43,776 bases of DNA from Flavobacteriales bacterium (GTDB lineage Bacteria > Bacteroidota > Bacteroidia > Flavobacteriales > ECT2AJA-044), in NCBI GenBank assembly GCA_021296215.1, contig JAGWBA010000012.1:1-43776 (forward strand), written 5' to 3'. Positions 9,643 through 19,110 of this stretch are shown here, piece after piece. The stretch's first letter is position 1. Each line of letters begins with the position of its first letter. The notes under the pieces are model-generated. The model made no database searches and was not told where the DNA came from. It saw only the letters and a list, made by a program, of their open reading frames with translations. A program made the position numbers and the translations under genes.

Positions 9643-11037
9643 ATGCACAGACTTCGGTTCATAGCGGTAGTTGCATTTCTCGCCGTAGGCGGAAATTATA
9701 AGGCTTCAGGGCAGGATCTTGAAAAGCCAAAGCCTCCGAAGACCCGCATTCTCTTTGTTTTCGACGCGTCGCAGAGTATGTATGCACAATGGGAAAGTGG
9801 TACCAAGATCCAGATCGCCGAGCGGCTCATGAACCGAATGCTCGACAGTTTGGCACAAGTGCCCGATCCGAACTTTGAATTGGCTTTGCGCATCTACGGA
9901 CATCAGAAGCCCGTTCCACCTCAGGACTGTTCGGATACACGACTCGAAGTGCCCTTTTCGGCGAACAACATACGTCGGATCAAACAGAAATTAAGCGAGA
10001 TCCGACCAAAGGGGACTACGCCCATCGCGCGTTCATTGGAGAAAGCAGCAAATGATTTTCCAAGCAATTGTAGCGATTGCCGAAACGTGATCATATTGAT
10101 CACCGACGGCGTTGAGGCCTGTGACGGCGATCCCTGCGCAGTGAGCCGAGCACTTCAAAAACAGGGCATCATACTGAAGCCATTCGTTATTGGAATCGGT
10201 CTCGACGACCAGTTTAAGGAGAGTTTTGAATGCGTGGGGCAGTACTACGACGCATCCAATGAACGTACTTTTGAGAACATTCTCGGACTCGTGATCTCAC
10301 AGACGCTGAACAACACCACGGCGCAAGTGAATCTGCTCGATGAGCGCGGTTTACCCACGGAGACCGATGTGAACATGAGCTTTTACGACATTACGAGTAG
10401 TCAATTGAAGTACAACTACATCCACACGATCAATCACCGTGGGAACCCGGATACCATCATTCTGGATCCCTTGATCGAATATAGAATGGTCGTCCATACG
10501 ATTCCGCCCGTAAGCAAAGACAGCATAAAGATCATCCCGGGAACACATAATGTGATCGCGGTAGACGCGCTTCAAGGGTGGCTGCAATTGAGGGTCGGTG
10601 GCATCGGAGGAAATCGCGGTTATAAGTGTATCGTGCGACGTGCAGGAACTATGCGGACCTTGAACGTCCAGGACTTCAATGAAAGTGAGAAGTATTTGAC
10701 CGGTAAATACGATCTAGAGATCCTGACCCTGCCACGCTATTTAGAATACGGAGTTCAGATTCAACAAAGCACCACCACCAAGATCGAGATACCGGTACCG
10801 GGGTTGGTGACGTTGAATGCCCCTACGAACGGATCGGGCAGCTTGTATGTTGAAGACGGGAACGAGCTCAGATGGATCGTGAACCTTCCATCGAATAAAC
10901 GACAAAACACATACTACCTGCAGCCGGGTAGATATCGCGTGGTCTACCGACCGCAAAACGCCAAGGAATCGATTTATACCATTGAAAAGAAGTTCAGTAT
11001 TGAGTCGGGTGGCTCAACTGTAGTGAACCTCAAATAA
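9643..11037 (+). CDS. Secreted von Willebrand factor A domain protein
   Basis: A 464-residue exported protein. Residues 1-24 look like a signal peptide (hydrophobic core AVVAFLAV, end near ASGQ). A VWA domain at about 34-215 has a complete MIDAS metal site: DASQS at 41-45, a conserved threonine in the [10 protein letters not shown] loop, and ITDGVEAC. Two beta-sandwich-like repeats follow (about 230-325 and 330-464), with motifs such as [12 protein letters not shown] and [12 protein letters not shown]. No C-terminal membrane anchor or sorting signal is visible. It probably binds a protein partner in the periplasm; no enzymatic role is apparent. The gene is wedged between the two transketolase genes with 3- and 7-base gaps, so it must be co-transcribed with them. 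Its base composition looks like that of its neighbours. Confidence 0.88.
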   Translation: MHRLRFIAVVAFLAVGGNYKASGQDLEKPKPPKTRILFVFDASQSMYAQWESGTKIQIAERLMNRMLDSLAQVPDPNFELALRIYGHQKPVPPQDCSDTRLEVPFSANNIRRIKQKLSEIRPKGTTPIARSLEKAANDFPSNCSDCRNVIILITDGVEACDGDPCAVSRALQKQGIILKPFVIGIGLDDQFKESFECVGQYYDASNERTFENILGLVISQTLNNTTAQVNLLDERGLPTETDVNMSFYDITSSQLKYNYIHTINHRGNPDTIILDPLIEYRMVVHTIPPVSKDSIKIIPGTHNVIAVDALQGWLQLRVGGIGGNRGYKCIVRRAGTMRTLNVQDFNESEKYLTGKYDLEILTLPRYLEYGVQIQQSTTTKIEIPVPGLVTLNAPTNGSGSLYVEDGNELRWIVNLPSNKRQNTYYLQPGRYRVVYRPQNAKESIYTIEKKFSIESGGSTVVNLK

Positions 11038-11044
11038 AAGCCCC

Positions 11045-11995
11045 ATGATAGAATTCATTAACCAAGGTAGCAAAGACACTCGTTCAGGATTCGGTGCCGG
11101 ATTGAGTGAACTCGGTGAAAAGAATGAAAATGTCGTTGCGTTGTGCGCCGATCTAACAGGTTCGCTAAAAATGAATGACTTCGCGGATCGTTGGCCCGAG
11201 CGTTTCTTTCAGGTGGGTATCGCCGAAGCGAACATGATGGGCATCGCGGCCGGACTCACCATCGGTGGAAAGATACCTTTCACGGGTACGTTTGCCAATT
11301 TTTCGACTGGTCGAGTTTACGACCAAATTCGTCAATCGATCGCCTACAGCGGCAAAAACGTAAAGATTTGCGCATCGCATGCTGGCTTGACCTTGGGTGA
11401 AGATGGAGCTACGCATCAAATCCTCGAAGACGTAGGTATGATGCGCATGTTGCCGGGTATGACCGTCATAGTGCCATGTGACTACAATCAAACCAAGGCC
11501 GCAACTTTGGCGATCGCCGATCATCAAGGCCCTGTATACTTGCGCTTTGGTCGTCCGAAAGTGGCGAACTTCACCGAAGATGGAGCTGCCTTTGAGATCG
11601 GAAAAGCGCAACTACTTCAAGAAGGTTCAGATGGGACCATCATCGCCAACGGCCACCTGGTTTGGAAGGCTTTGGAAGCGGCGAAAACCCTCGGTGATCG
11701 TGGCGTTTCGGCCGAAGTGATCAATATGCACACCGTAAAACCACTCGATTCTGAGGCCATCATAGCCTCGGCAAAGAAGACGGGTCGCGTTGTTTCGGCA
11801 GAAGAACATCAGCGTTTTGGTGGATTGGGAAGTGCCGTTGCAGAAGTCCTGGCTCAAGAACTCCCTACTCCAATGGAAATGGTAGCAGTGAACGATTCGT
11901 TCGGCGAAAGCGGTACTCCTGAGCAACTGCTCGAGAAGTACGGATTGGGCACTTCAAATATCGTGGATGCGGTAGATCGCGTGCTGGCCCGTTAA
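11045..11995 (+). CDS. Transketolase, C-terminal (pyrimidine-binding) subunit
   Basis: A 316-residue partner of the subunit at 8791-9639. The pyrimidine-binding domain holds the essential glutamate Glu61 in [10 protein letters not shown]. The region [14 protein letters not shown] provides conserved active-site histidines, and [11 protein letters not shown] leads into the C-terminal regulatory domain ending around AVDRVLAR. Together the two chains rebuild a 600-residue transketolase; neither would be active alone. A transcript starting at the box near 8767 should cover both, with the VWA gene between. No terminator is obvious in the short gap before the sigma factor gene. Confidence 0.95.
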   Translation: MIEFINQGSKDTRSGFGAGLSELGEKNENVVALCADLTGSLKMNDFADRWPERFFQVGIAEANMMGIAAGLTIGGKIPFTGTFANFSTGRVYDQIRQSIAYSGKNVKICASHAGLTLGEDGATHQILEDVGMMRMLPGMTVIVPCDYNQTKAATLAIADHQGPVYLRFGRPKVANFTEDGAAFEIGKAQLLQEGSDGTIIANGHLVWKALEAAKTLGDRGVSAEVINMHTVKPLDSEAIIASAKKTGRVVSAEEHQRFGGLGSAVAEVLAQELPTPMEMVAVNDSFGESGTPEQLLEKYGLGTSNIVDAVDRVLAR

Positions 11996-12022
11996 ACTTT
12001 TGGCTAAAGGCCGCATCTTTGT

Positions 12023-12586
12023 GTGAAACGCACAAAGCGGGTGACTACCGAGGAATTCTTATCGCTTCGAAAAAAAGAGGGTACCGAGCGCGCCTATACC
12101 GCCTTGGTGCACCATTATTCGAAGCCGATCTACTTTCAAATAAGGTATATTCTATTCGATCACAGCATAACTGATGACCTCGTTCAAGAGACCTTTTTAA
12201 AGGCCTGGAAGAATATACACAGTTTTACTGGGCCTGGTTCGGTTGAGGGCTGGTTACGCAAGATCGCGACCAATGAGGTGCTGATGCATTTGCGCAAAAC
12301 CAAGACGCGGGTATCGCTTGTTTCGAATGAGGTTGAAGCAGAGGACGGCGTGTTCCACATCGAGCCGCAGGCTCCCTCCTATTGGAATCCCCGCGATGGC
12401 GAAGAACGCTTTCTGTTGGCCATTGAGCAGCTGCCCGAAAAACAGCGTCTCGTTTTTACGATGAAATACTTCGAGGATATCACGTACGTGGAAATGGCCG
12501 AGCAATTGGGCGGATCCGTGGGTAGCTTGAAGGCGAGTTATCACCACGCCGTGCAAAAACTCAAGGGTGAACTCGGTGAGGATTAA
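12023..12586 (+). CDS. ECF-family RNA polymerase sigma factor
   Basis: A 187-residue sigma-70 family factor of the extracytoplasmic-function type. Region 2 is at about 25-95 (DDLVQETFLKAWKNI is the core-binding 2.2/2.3 part), and region 4 at about 135-182 is the helix-turn-helix (LPEKQRLVFTMKYFEDITYVEMAEQLG, split here only by the usual turn). It would direct RNA polymerase to a stress regulon. It begins with GTG at 12023; there is no in-frame ATG early enough to keep region 2. CATCTTTG at 12014-12021 is one mismatch from the TAnnTTTG box and would place transcription start at or next to the GTG. The next two genes are a membrane protein and a Spy-like periplasmic protein, a common Bacteroidota module. 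Confidence 0.92.
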   Translation: MKRTKRVTTEEFLSLRKKEGTERAYTALVHHYSKPIYFQIRYILFDHSITDDLVQETFLKAWKNIHSFTGPGSVEGWLRKIATNEVLMHLRKTKTRVSLVSNEVEAEDGVFHIEPQAPSYWNPRDGEERFLLAIEQLPEKQRLVFTMKYFEDITYVEMAEQLGGSVGSLKASYHHAVQKLKGELGED

Positions 12587-12615
12587 ACCATTGAACCTAC
12601 GCTACATCTTAGATA

Positions 12616-13020
12616 ATGATGAACGATTTAAACAAATACGAGAAGCCCAGTTTCGAACCCGATGAGGAGTATTGGAATGAGTTGCAAGATCGCTTACTCT
12701 CGATTCCGACCGTTACCGAAGCCGATCCGAAGATCCGATCTATTGGCCAGTACCGCTGGTGGGCAGTCGCCGCTGTAGTTGCCCTTTTGATCACGGCCAT
12801 TCCTTTTACGCAGAGCAATGAGACCGGAGGCTTAACGGCAGAGGATGTCGCATTATACCTAGAGAACGATGGAGCCTGGATGGTAGAGGATTTGGCGTTC
12901 TACGAAGAAGTTAGTGAGTCGGAGACTTTGGTAGAATTCGGCTTTGAATCAGAAGAGATAGACCTTCTGTACATGGAGGGTGTGGACTATATAGAGGGTT
13001 ATTTGAACACGGACATTTAA
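12616..13020 (+). CDS. Single-pass membrane protein, possible anti-sigma factor
   Basis: A 134-residue protein without a family I recognise. A charged cytoplasmic segment (1-45) begins MMNDLNKYEK, followed by one membrane helix at about 49-66 (YRWWAVAAVVALLITAI). The outer part is very acidic and tyrosine-rich (for example EEIDLLYMEGVDYIEGYL). Its place 29 bases after an ECF sigma gene, and its N-in, one-helix topology, suggest an anti-sigma factor. It lacks the zinc-binding HxxxCxxC motif of ZAS anti-sigma factors, so the role is inferred from context only. Confidence 0.78.
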   Translation: MMNDLNKYEKPSFEPDEEYWNELQDRLLSIPTVTEADPKIRSIGQYRWWAVAAVVALLITAIPFTQSNETGGLTAEDVALYLENDGAWMVEDLAFYEEVSESETLVEFGFESEEIDLLYMEGVDYIEGYLNTDI

Positions 13021-13040
13021 CACAGAAACACACAAATACT

Positions 13041-13565
13041 ATGAAAAACACAAAGATCACCTTAATGGCCTTGACCCTATTGACCGGGTTCGGGAGCACA
13101 GCTCAGCCTTACAGAGAGAAAATGAGCATCAGCATGGAAAAAGTAGAGGCGAAAAAGATCGCTTTCATTACGGAGCGGCTCGACTTATCTCCAGAGCAGG
13201 CTCAGAAGTTCTGGCCCGTGTACAACGAATTTCAAGACAAGTTGAACGAAGCGCGAAAGGATCAACTCGAGATCATTCGGCCCTCGAGAGATGAACCCAA
13301 TCGGACGAGCCAAATGAGTGACGAAGAGCTGGCGAAGATGATGGAAATGCGTTTCGACTTAGAGCAAAAGGAACTCAATCTAAAAGTTGAGTATCATAAG
13401 CGATTCCTCAAAGTGTTAGAAACGCGTCAGGTAGCCCGGCTGTACACGGCAGAACACGAATTCAAGCGCTTCCTTTTCGAGGAAATGCGTTCTGAAAGAG
13501 GTGAACGTGGAGAGCGCGGCGAAGGTCGTAAAGAACGTGAAAAGTCCTCCGGCTTATTTGAATAG
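13041..13565 (+). CDS. Spy/CpxP-like periplasmic protein of an ECF sigma operon
   Basis: A 174-residue exported protein. The signal peptide is 1-21 (end near STAQ). The rest is nearly all charged helix, with the LTXXQ-like element LDLSPEQAQKFWPVYNEF near 48-65, as in Spy/CpxP chaperones and the Bacteroidota proteins often labelled sensor of ECF-type sigma factor. The C-terminus has tandem RGE repeats (RGERGERGEG) and is strongly basic and acidic by turns. It likely binds unfolded envelope proteins and reports on them. It is the third gene of the sigma operon, 20 bases after the membrane protein. Confidence 0.85.
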   Translation: MKNTKITLMALTLLTGFGSTAQPYREKMSISMEKVEAKKIAFITERLDLSPEQAQKFWPVYNEFQDKLNEARKDQLEIIRPSRDEPNRTSQMSDEELAKMMEMRFDLEQKELNLKVEYHKRFLKVLETRQVARLYTAEHEFKRFLFEEMRSERGERGERGEGRKEREKSSGLFE

Positions 13566-13582
13566 CGACGTATATTAGCGAT

Positions 13583-14770
13583 GTGAGTCGCAGAGAAGAT
13601 TTCTTTCAATATCAAGCGCAAACCACCGATTTTGCATCGGGGTTTGAAGTGGAGCGCGCCGAAGGGTGCTACATCTACGAGCGCAATGGAAAACGATACC
13701 TCGACCTGGTGGCCGGGGTTTCGGCTTGTAATATGGGGCATGGTCATCCGAAGATCAATGCGGCCATCAAGGCCCAGATAGACGACTACCTGCACGTAAT
13801 GGTCTACGGAGAGTACGTTCAGGGAGCCCCCGTTGAACTCTCCAAAAGACTCGCATCCCTCCTTCCCGATCCGCTGGAATCCGTTTACCTCGTGAACTCA
13901 GGAACAGAAGCTATTGAGGGCGCCTTGAAGTTGGCCAAGCGGTATACCCGTAGATCGAACATCGTAGCTGCGCGCGGCGCATACCATGGAGCCACTCACG
14001 GTTCATTGAGCGTAACGGGAAACCACGGTTGGACCCGCTCCATGCGGCCATTGCTTCCGGGTGTTAAGTTCTTGACCTTCAATAACGAAGACGAACTTGC
14101 CTTAATAGACGAAGCTACAGCAGCCGTGATACTGGAGACCATTCAAGGGGCCAACGGGTTCGTTACTCCGGAGAGTGACTACCTCCATAAGGTGCGAGAG
14201 CGCTGCAATGAAACCGGAACTCTGTTGATCTTCGATGAGATACAACCCGGTTTCGGGCGAACGGGAAAGCTTTTCGGATTTGAGCATTATGGTATAGTTC
14301 CCGACATCTTGTGTATCGGAAAAGCTATGGGTGGAGGTCTTCCCATTGGAGCTTTCGTGAGCTCAAAAAAAATTATGGATGTGCTGCGCAGGAACCCCAT
14401 GCTGGGTCATATTACCACCTTCGGAGGGCATCCGGTCATGGCGGCAGGGGCTTTGGCGCACCTCGATGCTTTGTATGAAGAAGAGGTGATGGACAAGATC
14501 GCCGAGAAGGAGGCTCGATTCAGGGCTGGACTGGAGCATCCGGCCGTTGAGGCCGTAACCGGAAAAGGATTGATGCTCGCTGCGCATTTAGACGGCGCAG
14601 AGTCGGTTCAGAAGGTTGCGAAACTGGCGATGGAAAAGAGGTTGATCCTCTTCTGGCTACTGTTCAAGGGGAATGCGCTGCGCATAACGCCACCGTTGAT
14701 CATTAATGACGAGCAAATCGATTGGGCTTGTAAGGTTATCCGTGAATGCCTCGACGAGGTTAGCGCTTAG
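13583..14770 (+). CDS. Class III (aspartate aminotransferase family) PLP-dependent aminotransferase
   Basis: A 395-residue fold-type I aminotransferase of the ornithine/acetylornithine/4-aminobutyrate group. Visible features are the phosphate-binding NSGTEAIEGALKLAK (105-119), the aromatic/His stacking region YHGATHG (134-140), FDEIQPGFGRTG with Asp218, and the Schiff-base lysine Lys247 in CIGKAMGGGLP. The substrate cannot be read from the sequence. The start is GTG at 13583: the ATG at 13581 is out of frame and immediately followed by TGA. Its 3' end overlaps the convergent thioredoxin gene by four bases. No argD-type neighbours are present to suggest a role in arginine synthesis. Confidence 0.93.
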   Translation: MSRREDFFQYQAQTTDFASGFEVERAEGCYIYERNGKRYLDLVAGVSACNMGHGHPKINAAIKAQIDDYLHVMVYGEYVQGAPVELSKRLASLLPDPLESVYLVNSGTEAIEGALKLAKRYTRRSNIVAARGAYHGATHGSLSVTGNHGWTRSMRPLLPGVKFLTFNNEDELALIDEATAAVILETIQGANGFVTPESDYLHKVRERCNETGTLLIFDEIQPGFGRTGKLFGFEHYGIVPDILCIGKAMGGGLPIGAFVSSKKIMDVLRRNPMLGHITTFGGHPVMAAGALAHLDALYEEEVMDKIAEKEARFRAGLEHPAVEAVTGKGLMLAAHLDGAESVQKVAKLAMEKRLILFWLLFKGNALRITPPLIINDEQIDWACKVIRECLDEVSA

Positions 14771-15087
14771 GCCAAGTGTTTATGGAGTTTCCCGAGTTTA
14801 TCGTTCAGGTCCGGCATTTGCATATAGGCTCCAAGTCGTTCCATTTCCTTTCCTTCGAGCATAACGATCAACGTGGGAACACCCATGATGAGGAGAGGTC
14901 CGGCCAGGCCGGGTAAGTGCATGAGGTTGATTCGCGCCACGGAAAGGTCGTGATCTTGAAAAACCTCGTTCACCTTCGGCTTTAAAACGTCACAGATCGC
15001 GCACGTTGTTGTGTAGAAATACACGCCACACAATGGGTTTTGGTCCAGAAATGAGTGGTACTCTTCGGGGGTATGGATCTCCGTCAT
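14767..15087 (-). CDS. Thioredoxin-like protein with CAIC active site
   Basis: A 106-residue single thioredoxin fold. The redox motif is C29-A-I-C32 in TTTCAICDVLKP, with no tryptophan before the first cysteine, unlike classic WCGPC thioredoxin. The cis-proline loop is GVPTLIV. No signal peptide is visible, so it is cytoplasmic. It is the last gene of the rlmL-like/priA/CoA-binding operon; its ATG shares one base with the preceding stop. It may serve a dedicated partner rather than general disulfide reduction. Confidence 0.88.
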   Translation of the reverse strand: MTEIHTPEEYHSFLDQNPLCGVYFYTTTCAICDVLKPKVNEVFQDHDLSVARINLMHLPGLAGPLLIMGVPTLIVMLEGKEMERLGAYMQMPDLNDKLGKLHKHLA

Positions 15088-15452
15088 CAGTATTGTCCGG
15101 TGCTTAATAGTACGAGGGTACAGGCGACTTCGGTTTCAATACCTCGGCCTGCGGCCAGATGAATCAATTCCGGGTTTTCCGTGCCTGGGTTAAAGATGAT
15201 GCGCTTGGGATTTAGGTCCAGTAAGTAATCATAGTATTCGGGCTGTCGTGCCGGCCCCACATATAACGTAATGGTTTCAACATCATCGACTTGAGGCTTG
15301 CCCAATTCTATGCTTTGTCCACCGATCACGCCATCTCGAATACCCAAAGGCACCACGGGAATCTCATTTCGCTGCAGCAGCGTCGTAGCTCGGTACGAGT
15401 ATCGCTCGGGGTTCGGTGAAGCACCTAGTACCAATGTTTTTCCTTGATTCAT
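15087..15452 (-). CDS. CoA-binding (Rossmann-fold) protein, YccU-like
   Basis: A protein of about 121 residues with one CoA-binding domain of the succinyl-CoA-ligase-alpha type. The nucleotide-loop motif TLVLGASPNPERYS is near the N-terminus, the middle carries VDDVETITLYVGPARQPEYY, and FNPGTENPEL lies near the end, as in YccU/YbhQ-like proteins. These bind CoA but have no established reaction. I chose the second ATG (15452); the ATG at 15458 would add two residues. It lies between priA and the thioredoxin-like gene. Confidence 0.88.
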   Translation of the reverse strand: MNQGKTLVLGASPNPERYSYRATTLLQRNEIPVVPLGIRDGVIGGQSIELGKPQVDDVETITLYVGPARQPEYYDYLLDLNPKRIIFNPGTENPELIHLAAGRGIETEVACTLVLLSTGQY

Positions 15453-15474
15453 AACCATTTAATACACAGCAAAT

Positions 15475-17928
15475 TTACTGGGGATCTACATCAACCACAA
15501 CGCGCACGCCCTTAAAATCGTTGTGGTCCTTCAATTGTTCTATTAACTGAGTTACGAGCTCTTTGACCATATGCAGACTTTCACCCATGGCGAGCTTGAG
15601 CATGATGTTCTTGTGGTACTGATTCCTCACGCGGGCTATGGCCGGAAATTCCGGACCGAGCACTTCTTTGGGAAACCGCTTGCGCAATGGGCGCGCTAAG
15701 GCTTCGGAGGCCCTGTTCACGCGATCCAAGTCGCGATGACGCACATTCAAACGAATTAATCGGTAAAAGGGCGGATAATGAAAGTGTTTGCGTTTATCTA
15801 ATTCCAGCTTTGCCCGGTGTTCATAGTCGGATCGCTGCACATCGAGTAGCAAAGGATGTTCGGGCTTGTACGACTGTATATACACATGACCGCGCTCCCC
15901 TTTTCGGCCCGCACGCCCCGCGACCTGCACCATCAATTGAAAGGCACGCTCGAACGCCCTGAAATCGGGATACTGCATCATGGGGTCAGCTGCTAAAACG
16001 CCCACGAGCTTCACGTGATCGAAGTCGAGCCCCTTCGTCAGCATTTGCGTGCCTACCAGAATATCGATCTCCTGCCGCGCAAAACGATCGATAATATCCT
16101 GATACGCATCCTTTCGACGCGTAGTGTCCCAATCCATACGCCCTATTCGGGCGGATGGGTACCTCAGTCGCAACTCTTCCTCGATCCGTTCGGTACCGAA
16201 GCTTTTCGTTCTTAGATCGGTATGTCCGCATGCCCCACACTTCTGCGGAAACTGTTGGCTGAATCCACAGTAATGACATTTCAGCGTGTGTATCTGCTTA
16301 TGATACGTTAAGCTCACATCGCAATTTTGGCACTGTGGCACCCAACCACATCGTTGACATTCAACAATGGGTGCGAATCCTCTACGATTCTGAAATAGAA
16401 TAACTTGACCATTTTCACTGAATGTGTTTTCGATCTTCTTCTTGAGTACATCGGAGAGGATCACGGGCTGACCCGGAGTGCGTTTTTCACGCCCGAGGTC
16501 AATGAAATGAATCTCGGGCAATTGAATGTCGCCAAAGCGCTTTAGTAGCGGCACGTAGTCGTACTTACCCATACGGGCATTGTGATAGCTTTCCAAGCTT
16601 GGAGTAGCTGAACCGAGGAGGCATCGGGCCCCATTAAGCTTGGCCAAGTAAATGGCCGCATCGCGACCGTGGTATCTTGGAGCAGGATCGAACTGTTTGA
16701 AGCTCGATTCGTGCTCTTCATCGATAATGACCAGCCCGAGCTTCTTAAAAGGAAGAAATACCGCAGAACGTGCACCCAGTACAATGTCGTAACTGTTTTC
16801 CTCGGGAAAGCGAGCCACCGCCTGCCATACTTCGGCGCGCTCGTTTTGACTGTAATGACTGTGAAATACCCCAATTCGATCTCCGAAGTATTTCTTTAAT
16901 CGCTGTATGATTTGAGTAGTTAAAGCGATCTCCGGAAGCAAGTACAGTGCTTGTTCTCCCCGCTCAAGGGCTTCTTCGATCAAATGAATATAGATCTCCG
17001 TTTTGCCACTTCCCGTTACCCCGTGAAGCAGCTGAACACGGCGTTCTTGCATGCCCTTTCGCAGGTCATCGAGCACCCGTTCTTGATCCTGATTGGGTGG
17101 CTTTGCCTCCTCCTTGCCCTCTGATGAGAACGACAGCCTTGAAAGCTCGTGTTCGTAACTCTCGGCAATTCCTTTGTCGCGCAGAACCGTTAGCACTGCT
17201 CTGTTGACTCCGTGCAACTTTTGCCATTCAGCGGCCGTTCTACCGGGGTGCAATGCTCGTGCATCGTCGAGCATTTGAAAAAGTGCCGTACGTTGTTTTG
17301 GGCCCTGAGCAACTGACTGAAAAGCCTGTTCTAACAAGTCGTCATTTTCGGGTAAGAAGGCCAATCGCCACAGGATCTCCTTCTTGCTTTTGAATTTCTC
17401 TTCGACCCGCTCAACCACTTCAATGACACCGAGATCAATCATGCTCTTGATCAATGGATGAACGGTCACTTTGCCAATGACATCCGAGATCTCACCCAAA
17501 CTGAGCTCATCTTGTTGTTCCAAGGCCTGAGCAACTAGAAACTGATCATCGGTGAGTTGGTCGGCATCAATGGCTCCTTCGGCGATCCACTTCACGCGGG
17601 TTTGGCTTTCCAGTTTTAGTCCGGCCGGCAACGCGGCAGTCATTACTTCGCCTAAAGAACAGGCGTAATATTCGGCCATCCAAGCCCAAAAGCTCAACTG
17701 ATGCTCCCCGATCAAAGGCGCTGAATCCAGAACTTCGATCACCTCTTTAGCTGAATACCGGTCGGGGGCTTCATTATGAACGCGAACGACGACTCCTGTA
17801 TAGATCTTCCGGCGACCCAGAGGCACCAAAACCCTAAATCCGGCCGAAAGGCCGACATCCTTAGGTACCGCATACGTAAACGTGCGCGGTAACGGCACAG
17901 GCACTATGACGTCGGCATAGGCCTTCAT
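15475..17928 (-). CDS. priA: Primosomal protein N' (replication restart helicase PriA)
   Basis: An 817-residue superfamily 2 3'-5' DNA helicase that reloads the replisome at collapsed forks. The N-terminal 3' DNA-binding domain is at 1-105 (VPVPLPRTFTYAVP). Walker A GVTGSGKTE is near residue 303 and the DEEH box (VIIDEEHESSFKQ) near 400. The zinc-binding insert is at about 525-567, with paired cysteines (CQRC, CQNC, CHYC, CGAC). Helicase motifs V/VI include DILVGTQMLTKGLDF and VAGRAGR. Length is slightly above E. coli PriA (732), due to a longer wedge between the DNA-binding and helicase domains. Its ATG overlaps the upstream methyltransferase stop by four bases. Confidence 0.97.
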   Translation of the reverse strand: MKAYADVIVPVPLPRTFTYAVPKDVGLSAGFRVLVPLGRRKIYTGVVVRVHNEAPDRYSAKEVIEVLDSAPLIGEHQLSFWAWMAEYYACSLGEVMTAALPAGLKLESQTRVKWIAEGAIDADQLTDDQFLVAQALEQQDELSLGEISDVIGKVTVHPLIKSMIDLGVIEVVERVEEKFKSKKEILWRLAFLPENDDLLEQAFQSVAQGPKQRTALFQMLDDARALHPGRTAAEWQKLHGVNRAVLTVLRDKGIAESYEHELSRLSFSSEGKEEAKPPNQDQERVLDDLRKGMQERRVQLLHGVTGSGKTEIYIHLIEEALERGEQALYLLPEIALTTQIIQRLKKYFGDRIGVFHSHYSQNERAEVWQAVARFPEENSYDIVLGARSAVFLPFKKLGLVIIDEEHESSFKQFDPAPRYHGRDAAIYLAKLNGARCLLGSATPSLESYHNARMGKYDYVPLLKRFGDIQLPEIHFIDLGREKRTPGQPVILSDVLKKKIENTFSENGQVILFQNRRGFAPIVECQRCGWVPQCQNCDVSLTYHKQIHTLKCHYCGFSQQFPQKCGACGHTDLRTKSFGTERIEEELRLRYPSARIGRMDWDTTRRKDAYQDIIDRFARQEIDILVGTQMLTKGLDFDHVKLVGVLAADPMMQYPDFRAFERAFQLMVQVAGRAGRKGERGHVYIQSYKPEHPLLLDVQRSDYEHRAKLELDKRKHFHYPPFYRLIRLNVRHRDLDRVNRASEALARPLRKRFPKEVLGPEFPAIARVRNQYHKNIMLKLAMGESLHMVKELVTQLIEQLKDHNDFKGVRVVVDVDPQ

Positions 17929-19088
17929 TGTTCTTTTTTCTTGCCACTAAAAAGTTTGAACTCGAGGTAGCGGCAATCGATGGAACCATTGACCATGGCA
18001 ACGCGGCGACTCGGGCGCAAACCGATGTGTTTGCTGGCCTGTACTTCACCGTCAGGAGCCAATATATAGGCCTTCCATCCGGGGAAGTCGTGCTTTAGCC
18101 AAGTTCCTATGCCACTGTAGAGCGGCTCTATGTTGGCCGAAATTCGCTTGTCGTAGGGCGGGTTCGTCACAATGAACCCAAATGGGCCGCTCTTTTGCAC
18201 TTCTCGGTAATCGCACGATTTCAGTTCGATATAATCGTCGATCAGCGCGTGCTCCATATTTTCCTGAGCTTCCCGTATGCTCCTCAAATTGCGGTCCGAT
18301 CCGTAGATCTTATAATCGAATTCGCGAACCCGATTCATGAGTCCGTCCCAGATCTTGTTTTGAAGGTCCTCATCGAATCCGGGCCAGTTCTGATAACTGA
18401 ACTTCGATCGAAAAACGTTGGCCGGAATATTCATAGCGATCAGGGCCGCTTCACTTAAGATCGTTCCGGAGCCACAAAAGGGGTCGATGAAATCGCCTTT
18501 TCCGTCCCAGTGCGTCATCATGACCATTCCGGCCGCGAGCACTTCATTCAATGGCGCTTGCCCTTGATTCACCTTGTAGCCGCGACGGTGTAGTGAGTCC
18601 CCCGAACTGTCGAGCGAAACCTGCACGCGATCTTGACTCCAGAGAATGTGAATATTCCAATCGGCATTCCTGGTATCTACCGAAGGGCGACGCCCTTTAT
18701 CGGCCTGTATCCTGTCGACGATGGCATCCTTAACCTTGAGCGCTGCAAAATGACTGTGTGTAACCGATGCTTTGACTAAAATAGCGTGCACCGCCAGGGT
18801 CTGATCCAAACCGATCCACTCACTCCAAGGCATTGCTTTAATGCCTTCGTACAAGGCCGTTTCGTTCGCGGCGCTGAATTTATGGATAGGCACCAATATA
18901 CGCAGGGCCGTTCGTAAGCTGCGGTTCGCTTTATAAATAAACCCAAGGTCTCCGTAAAACTTCACCGCCCTCTTGAGGGGTTCTATCTTTTGAGCGCCCA
19001 AACGCAATAATTCGGCAGCCAAAGTCTCTTCCAATCCTTGAAGAGTGGTGGCCACCATTTCCCTCAAATCATCATTCTGTGGTAACAT
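17925..19088 (-). CDS. THUMP-domain RNA guanine-N2 methyltransferase (RlmL-N/Trm14 type)
   Basis: A 387-residue S-adenosylmethionine-dependent RNA methyltransferase of the UPF0020 family. The N-terminal ferredoxin-like/THUMP part (about 8-150) binds RNA. The Rossmann catalytic part has the SAM motif DPFCGSGTILSEAAL near 202-216 and the base-flipping NPPY motif (VTNPPYDKR) near 309. This corresponds to the N-terminal half of E. coli RlmL, which makes m2G2445 in 23S rRNA; the target here is inferred from that homology. It has a promoter box four bases before its ATG, so its mRNA may be leaderless. It heads the operon with priA. Confidence 0.92.
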   Translation of the reverse strand: MLPQNDDLREMVATTLQGLEETLAAELLRLGAQKIEPLKRAVKFYGDLGFIYKANRSLRTALRILVPIHKFSAANETALYEGIKAMPWSEWIGLDQTLAVHAILVKASVTHSHFAALKVKDAIVDRIQADKGRRPSVDTRNADWNIHILWSQDRVQVSLDSSGDSLHRRGYKVNQGQAPLNEVLAAGMVMMTHWDGKGDFIDPFCGSGTILSEAALIAMNIPANVFRSKFSYQNWPGFDEDLQNKIWDGLMNRVREFDYKIYGSDRNLRSIREAQENMEHALIDDYIELKSCDYREVQKSGPFGFIVTNPPYDKRISANIEPLYSGIGTWLKHDFPGWKAYILAPDGEVQASKHIGLRPSRRVAMVNGSIDCRYLEFKLFSGKKKEQ

Positions 19089-19092
19089 CGCT

Positions 19093-19100
19093 CAAATGTA
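19093..19100 (-). promoter_or_regulatory. -7 box (TACATTTG) for the THUMP methyltransferase/priA operon
   Basis: Minus-strand TACATTTG fits TAnnTTTG exactly. Only four bases (AGCG) separate it from the ATG at 19088, so transcription is predicted to start at or within a base or two of the start codon. Confidence 0.5.
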
Positions 19101-19110
19101 GCTAAATGTA

